From: Microbacterium helvum
GTDB lineage: Bacteria; Actinomycetota; Actinomycetes; Actinomycetales; Microbacteriaceae
Length of the DNA stretch: 64,000 nt
Direction: 5' to 3'
NCBI RefSeq assembly: GCF_014779795.1
Contig: NZ_JACXZS010000007.1
Coordinates: 1-64,000 of the forward strand
The notes beneath the pieces were generated by a model. The model was not told the DNA's origin. It did no database searches and worked only from the letters and a program-made list of their open reading frames with translations. The translations under genes were made by a program, and so were the position numbers. Shown here piece by piece: positions 60,791 through 64,000 of the stretch (the first letter of the stretch is position 1; every line of letters begins with the position of its first letter).

Positions 60791-61848
60791 GCGCGGCTCC
60801 GTCCGCCCAGGGCGCGGTCGTCGCGCTTGCCGGCGGCATCCTGTCGCAGTTCTTTCGGCAGCGAGAACATGAGGTCCTCTTCGGCGGTGCGCACCTGCTC
60901 GACGTCGCGGTACCCGGCGGCGGCGAGGTCGTCGAGAACCTGCTGCACGAGCACCTCCGGCACCGAGGCGCCGCTGGTGACGCCGACGGTCTCGACGCCG
61001 TCGAGCCACGCCTGCTCGACCTCGTCGGCGTAGTCGACACGGTAAGCGGCCTTGGCGCCGTGCTCGAGCGCGACCTCGACGAGACGCACGCTGTTGGACG
61101 AGTTGGCGGAGCCGACGACGATCACGAGGTCGGCGTCCTTCGCCACCTTCTTGATGGCGACCTGCCGGTTCTGAGTGGCGTAGCAGATGTCGTCCGACGG
61201 CGGATCCTGCAGCTGGGGGAACCTCGCGCGCAGCCGGCGGACGGTCTCCATCGTCTCGTCGACCGACAGGGTCGTCTGCGACAGCCACACGACCTTCGAC
61301 GGGTCGCGCACCTCGATGGCGTCGGCCTCCTCGGGCGAGTTCACGATCGTGACGTGCTCCGGCGCCTCGCCGGCGGTGCCCTCGACCTCTTCGTGGCCCT
61401 CGTGGCCGATGAGGAGGATCTCGAAGTCGTCGCGCGCGAACCGCACGGCCTCGCGGTGCACCTTGGTCACGAGCGGACACGTCGCGTCGATGGCACGGAG
61501 TCCTCGATCGGATGCCGCGTTCACGACCGCCGGCGAGACCCCGTGCGCGCTGAACACGACGTGTGCGCCCTCGGGCACTTCGTCGACCTCGTCGACGAAG
61601 ATCGCGCCCTGCTTCTCGAGCTCGGTGACGACATGGATGTTGTGCACGATCTGCTTGCGCACGTACACCGGTGCGCCGAAGCGCTCGAGCGCCTTCTCGA
61701 CGGCGATGACGGCGCGGTCCACGCCGGCGCAGTACCCGCGAGGCGAGGCGAGGAGGACCCGCTTGCGTCCGGGGCCCGCGACGTCCTGGAGCGGCTCACG
61801 ACGCCGCGGGACGCGCGGGACGGGCATGCTCACGGTGCTGCTGCTCAC
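60787..61848 (-). CDS. ispH: 4-hydroxy-3-methylbut-2-enyl diphosphate reductase
   Basis: 353-residue 4Fe-4S enzyme, the last step of the MEP isoprenoid pathway. The three cluster cysteines occur in [22 protein letters not shown] and [26 protein letters not shown] and [10 protein letters not shown] are further hallmarks. The GTG at 61848 is 6 bases after TAGACT; an ATG seven codons later also exists. It forms an operon with the DUF6264-like gene. Confidence 0.96.
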   Translation of the reverse strand: MSSSTVSMPVPRVPRRREPLQDVAGPGRKRVLLASPRGYCAGVDRAVIAVEKALERFGAPVYVRKQIVHNIHVVTELEKQGAIFVDEVDEVPEGAHVVFSAHGVSPAVVNAASDRGLRAIDATCPLVTKVHREAVRFARDDFEILLIGHEGHEEVEGTAGEAPEHVTIVNSPEEADAIEVRDPSKVVWLSQTTLSVDETMETVRRLRARFPQLQDPPSDDICYATQNRQVAIKKVAKDADLVIVVGSANSSNSVRLVEVALEHGAKAAYRVDYADEVEQAWLDGVETVGVTSGASVPEVLVQQVLDDLAAAGYRDVEQVRTAEEDLMFSLPKELRQDAAGKRDDRALGGRSRA

Positions 61849-61854
61849 CCTTCG

Positions 61855-61860
61855 AGTCTA
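61855..61860 (-). promoter_or_regulatory. -10 box of leaderless ispH
   Basis: TAGACT on the minus strand, 6 bases before the GTG. It is divergent from the xseA leader box 60 bases away. Confidence 0.6.
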
Positions 61861-61919
61861 AGGGCGCGGCCTGGACGCGAGCCCGGCGGCCGGGCGGGCC
61901 CGGTGTCGCCGGCGTGCGC

Positions 61920-61925
61920 TAGCGT
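61920..61925 (+). promoter_or_regulatory. -10 box of the leaderless xseA leader peptide
   Basis: TAGCGT, 6 bases before the GTG at 61932 and 48 bases before the xseA ATG. Confidence 0.55.
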
Positions 61926-61931
61926 GACCGG

Positions 61932-61976
61932 GTGGAATCCCCCACCTGTCTTCGCTCCGCGGTGCACGCGCCATGA
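61932..61976 (+). CDS. 14-residue leader peptide overlapping xseA
   Basis: GTG at 61932 opens a 14-codon frame ([14 protein letters not shown], with V read as fMet) that ends in a TGA sharing ATGA with the xseA start. The GTG lies exactly 6 bases after TAGCGT, as in the leaderless genes here. xseA has no Shine-Dalgarno, so this short ORF could bring ribosomes to xseA by termination-reinitiation. Predicted, not known. Confidence 0.5.
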   Translation: MESPTCLRSAVHAP

Positions 61977-63298
61977 CCGCGTTCCAGCCCGCGGCCGTCC
62001 CCGGCCAGCCGCCGCCCGCCGACTCGGTGCGGCCCCGCGAATCGACGTCGGAGGCGCCGACCTCGGTCGCCCGGCTCAACGACACGATCCGCGGATTCGT
62101 GCAGACGTGGGGCTCGGTATGGGTCGAGGGCGAGATCACCGCGTTCAATCTGCGCGGCGGCAACGTCTTCGGGCGGTTGAAAGACCTCGTCACCGACGCC
62201 ACGATCTCGTTCCGCATCTGGTCGTCGACGCGCGACCGACTGCCCGGCGACCTCAAGGTGGGCGATCACGTCGTCGCGTGCGTCAAGGCCGACTACTACG
62301 TCAAGAGCGGCGACTTCGGCTTCTCGGTGTCGGCGATGCGCCACCTGGGCCTGGGCGACCAGCTGGAGCGCCTCGAACGTCTGCGCGCGCAGCTGCGCGC
62401 CGAAGGGCTCTTCGATCCGGCACGCAAGAAGGCGCTCCCCTTCCTTCCTCACCTCATCGGGCTCATCACGGGTGAGAACTCCGATGCCGAGAAGGACGTC
62501 CACCGGAACGCCGAGCTGCGCTGGCCGCAGGTGCGGTTCCGCACGAAGTACGCGGCGGTACAGGGTGATCGGTGCGTTCCCGAGACGATCGCGGCGCTCA
62601 AGGCGCTCGATGCCGATCCCGAGGTGGACGTGATCGTCATCGCACGCGGAGGCGGCGACCCGCAGACTCTTCTCGGCTTCAGTGACGAGCGGATGCTGCG
62701 TGCCGTGGCCGCGGCGTCCACTCCGGTCGTGAGCGCCATCGGTCACGAGAACGACCATCCCCTGCTGGACGACGTCGCCGATCTGCGGGCGTCGACTCCG
62801 ACCGACGCCGCCAAGCGCGTCGTGCCGGACGTCGCCGAGCAGCGCGCTCTGGTGGGTCAGCTGCGCGCTCGGCTGACCATGCGGCTCACCCAGCGCGTCG
62901 GCCACGACATCGCCCAGCTCGAGCAGCTGCGGTCGCGCCCGGTGCTGCGGACCCCCGACGCGATGCTCACGACGCGTGCCCACGAGATCGAGCTGCTCGC
63001 CGCCCGCGGACGCGACCGGGTCGACCGCGCTCTGCAGCAGCATGAACGGCGCACGGCCGAACTGCGTGCGACGCTCCGCGCGCTCTCTCCCGCCTCGACG
63101 CTGGCCCGCGGTTACGCGATCGCCCACCTCGGCGACGGGACCATCGTGCGCGATGCGGCACAGGCTCCGGCATCCACTCCCCTCGTCGTCACGGTGGGGC
63201 GCGGCTCGTTCGCGGCTCACTCGGAGGGCGAGGTCGCGGAGGCGACCCCGCAGCCCGAACGAAGGGTGTCGGAGCCGCAACTAGACTGGGAGTCATGA
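61973..63298 (+). CDS. xseA: exodeoxyribonuclease VII large subunit
   Basis: 441 residues. N-terminal OB fold (about 35-140, [26 protein letters not shown]), the catalytic Exonuc_VII_L domain with [34 protein letters not shown] and [27 protein letters not shown], then a coiled coil and the C-terminal LARGYAI. It lacks a Shine-Dalgarno and starts within the stop codon of the leader peptide. It overlaps xseB by four bases. Confidence 0.96.
   Translation: MTAFQPAAVPGQPPPADSVRPRESTSEAPTSVARLNDTIRGFVQTWGSVWVEGEITAFNLRGGNVFGRLKDLVTDATISFRIWSSTRDRLPGDLKVGDHVVACVKADYYVKSGDFGFSVSAMRHLGLGDQLERLERLRAQLRAEGLFDPARKKALPFLPHLIGLITGENSDAEKDVHRNAELRWPQVRFRTKYAAVQGDRCVPETIAALKALDADPEVDVIVIARGGGDPQTLLGFSDERMLRAVAAASTPVVSAIGHENDHPLLDDVADLRASTPTDAAKRVVPDVAEQRALVGQLRARLTMRLTQRVGHDIAQLEQLRSRPVLRTPDAMLTTRAHEIELLAARGRDRVDRALQQHERRTAELRATLRALSPASTLARGYAIAHLGDGTIVRDAAQAPASTPLVVTVGRGSFAAHSEGEVAEATPQPERRVSEPQLDWES
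63282..63287 (+). promoter_or_regulatory. possible internal -10 box for xseB
   Basis: TAGACT, 7 bases before the xseB ATG, inside the last codons of xseA. It may be a secondary leaderless promoter or coincidence. Confidence 0.35.
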
Positions 63299-63549
63299 CC
63301 GCGTCGACCGAAGCACCCTCCGACGTGGCGTCGCTCTCGTTCGAGCAGGCGCGGGACGAGCTCGTCCGCGTCGTGGCCGAGCTCGAGCAGGGTGCTCCCA
63401 CGCTCGAGCACTCGCTGGCCCTGTGGGAGCGAGGCGAGGCGCTCGCCGCGCGCTGCGAGGAGTGGCTGCTCGGTGCGAAGCGCCGGCTCGACGCCGCGCG
63501 CGCTTCCGCCGACGGCGCCGCCCGCGCCGACCAGGAAGAGACGCGCTGA
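63295..63549 (+). CDS. xseB: exodeoxyribonuclease VII small subunit
   Basis: 84 residues. The conserved small-subunit helix hairpin [44 protein letters not shown] is complete. It overlaps xseA (ATGA) and the next gene (TGATG), so the three are translationally linked. Confidence 0.95.
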   Translation: MTASTEAPSDVASLSFEQARDELVRVVAELEQGAPTLEHSLALWERGEALAARCEEWLLGAKRRLDAARASADGAARADQEETR

Positions 63550-64000
63550 TGGCACGGGAGCCCCGCGTCGTCGCCGAGCTCGGTCGCCCCGAGACGCCGG
63601 ACGAGACCGCAGCGCGCAAGGCGGAGTCCTCGCGCGTCTACCGGTCCAGTCAGAACGTCCGCAACCTCGTCGCGGCGCTGCTGGCGACCCTCGCGGTGGT
63701 CGCCGTCGTCGTCTTCGCCGTCCCCCGCGGGTCGGCTCCGGAGCGGCCCGCGATCGACGTCGCCGCCGCCGCGGAGGACGTCTCGACGGCTGAGGGCCGC
63801 ACCGTGATCGTTCCCGCGATGTCGAAGGACTGGGTCGTCAACCTCGCGGGCGCCGAACGAGAGAGCCGGGTGCAGGTCTTCAACGTCGTCTACGCGCCGG
63901 TCGACGAGAACGAGCGCGGATTCGTCAACGTCGCCCAGGGCTTCGACGCGGACGAGTCGTGGGTCGCGAGAATGCTGTCCGGCTCCGCGCCGACGGACAC
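63549..64000 (+). CDS. DUF4245 domain-containing protein (partial, runs off the right edge)
   Basis: 150 residues are visible. A hydrophilic start (about 1-37), a membrane helix (LVAALLATLAVVAVVVFAVP) and the first part of an extracytoplasmic domain are present. This family commonly follows xseAB in actinobacteria; function unknown. The ATG overlaps the xseB stop. Confidence 0.82.
   Translation, partial: MAREPRVVAELGRPETPDETAARKAESSRVYRSSQNVRNLVAALLATLAVVAVVVFAVPRGSAPERPAIDVAAAAEDVSTAEGRTVIVPAMSKDWVVNLAGAERESRVQVFNVVYAPVDENERGFVNVAQGFDADESWVARMLSGSAPTD

Overview
The window comes from a high-GC actinobacterium (roughly 70% G+C by eye), most probably Microbacterium or another member of the Microbacteriaceae. 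Pointers are the actinobacterial type of DapD, the FdxA-DapC pair, MarP, the NrtR-NadA-NadB-NadC-NifS cluster, small families such as DUF6113, DUF6264 and DUF4245, and the frequent start pattern of a -10 box (TAnnnT) followed 6-7 bases later by ATG or GTG, which marks leaderless mRNAs. The left edge is the promoter and leader of an rRNA operon that reads leftwards; the 16S gene itself should start just outside the window.

Layout. 0.5-6.7 kb: dapD, an orphan MFS tail, then gltA, dapC, fdxA, DUF6113 and azlCD on the minus strand. 6.8-10.9 kb: a secreted pectate lyase converging on typA. 11.0-12.1 kb: a lower-GC 1.1-kb segment with one small secreted protein, bounded by near-identical copies of the 3' end of an ABC ATPase gene; it looks like an integrated element or its remnant. 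12.1-19.3 kb: an oligopeptide-type ABC operon (dppA-B-C-DF) interrupted by a PH-domain gene on the opposite strand. 19.4-21.7 kb: a CPBP protease, then an AbiEi-like/nuclease-like gene enclosed by two kinds of direct repeats. 21.7-26.4 kb: the glycine cleavage operon gcvT-gcvH-gcvP under a tandem glycine riboswitch. 26.5-33.3 kb: marP and a second dpp-type ABC operon with an operator-like direct repeat upstream.

33.5-39.3 kb is the NAD de novo operon with its NrtR regulator and a cysteine desulfurase that probably serves the Fe-S enzyme NadA. 39.3-44.8 kb holds a glycosyltransferase, an ABC exporter, a DHA2 exporter and an AhpD-like protein. 44.8-53.8 kb is a set of small genes: DNA glycosylase, a 40-residue Cys-rich peptide, membrane and YjbR-type proteins, an FAD oxidoreductase, an alpha/beta hydrolase lacking its nucleophile, ychF, VOC, methyltransferase and exonuclease. 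54.0-64.0 kb: rmuC, an 18-bp minisatellite, glpX and fba divergently arranged (FBPase and aldolase of gluconeogenesis/glycolysis), MOSC, an ECF sigma/anti-sigma pair, ispH, and xseA-xseB-DUF4245.

The most unusual items are (1) the att-like duplication around the 1.1-kb segment, (2) the T-P-gene-P-T repeat cassette around the AbiEi/nuclease-like gene, (3) the antisense gene embedded in the first dpp operon (a possible noncontiguous operon), (4) a 14-codon leaderless leader peptide coupled to xseA, and (5) a strongly enriched heptamer GGATGCC/GGCATCC. No tRNA, CRISPR array, IS element or integrase gene was seen.
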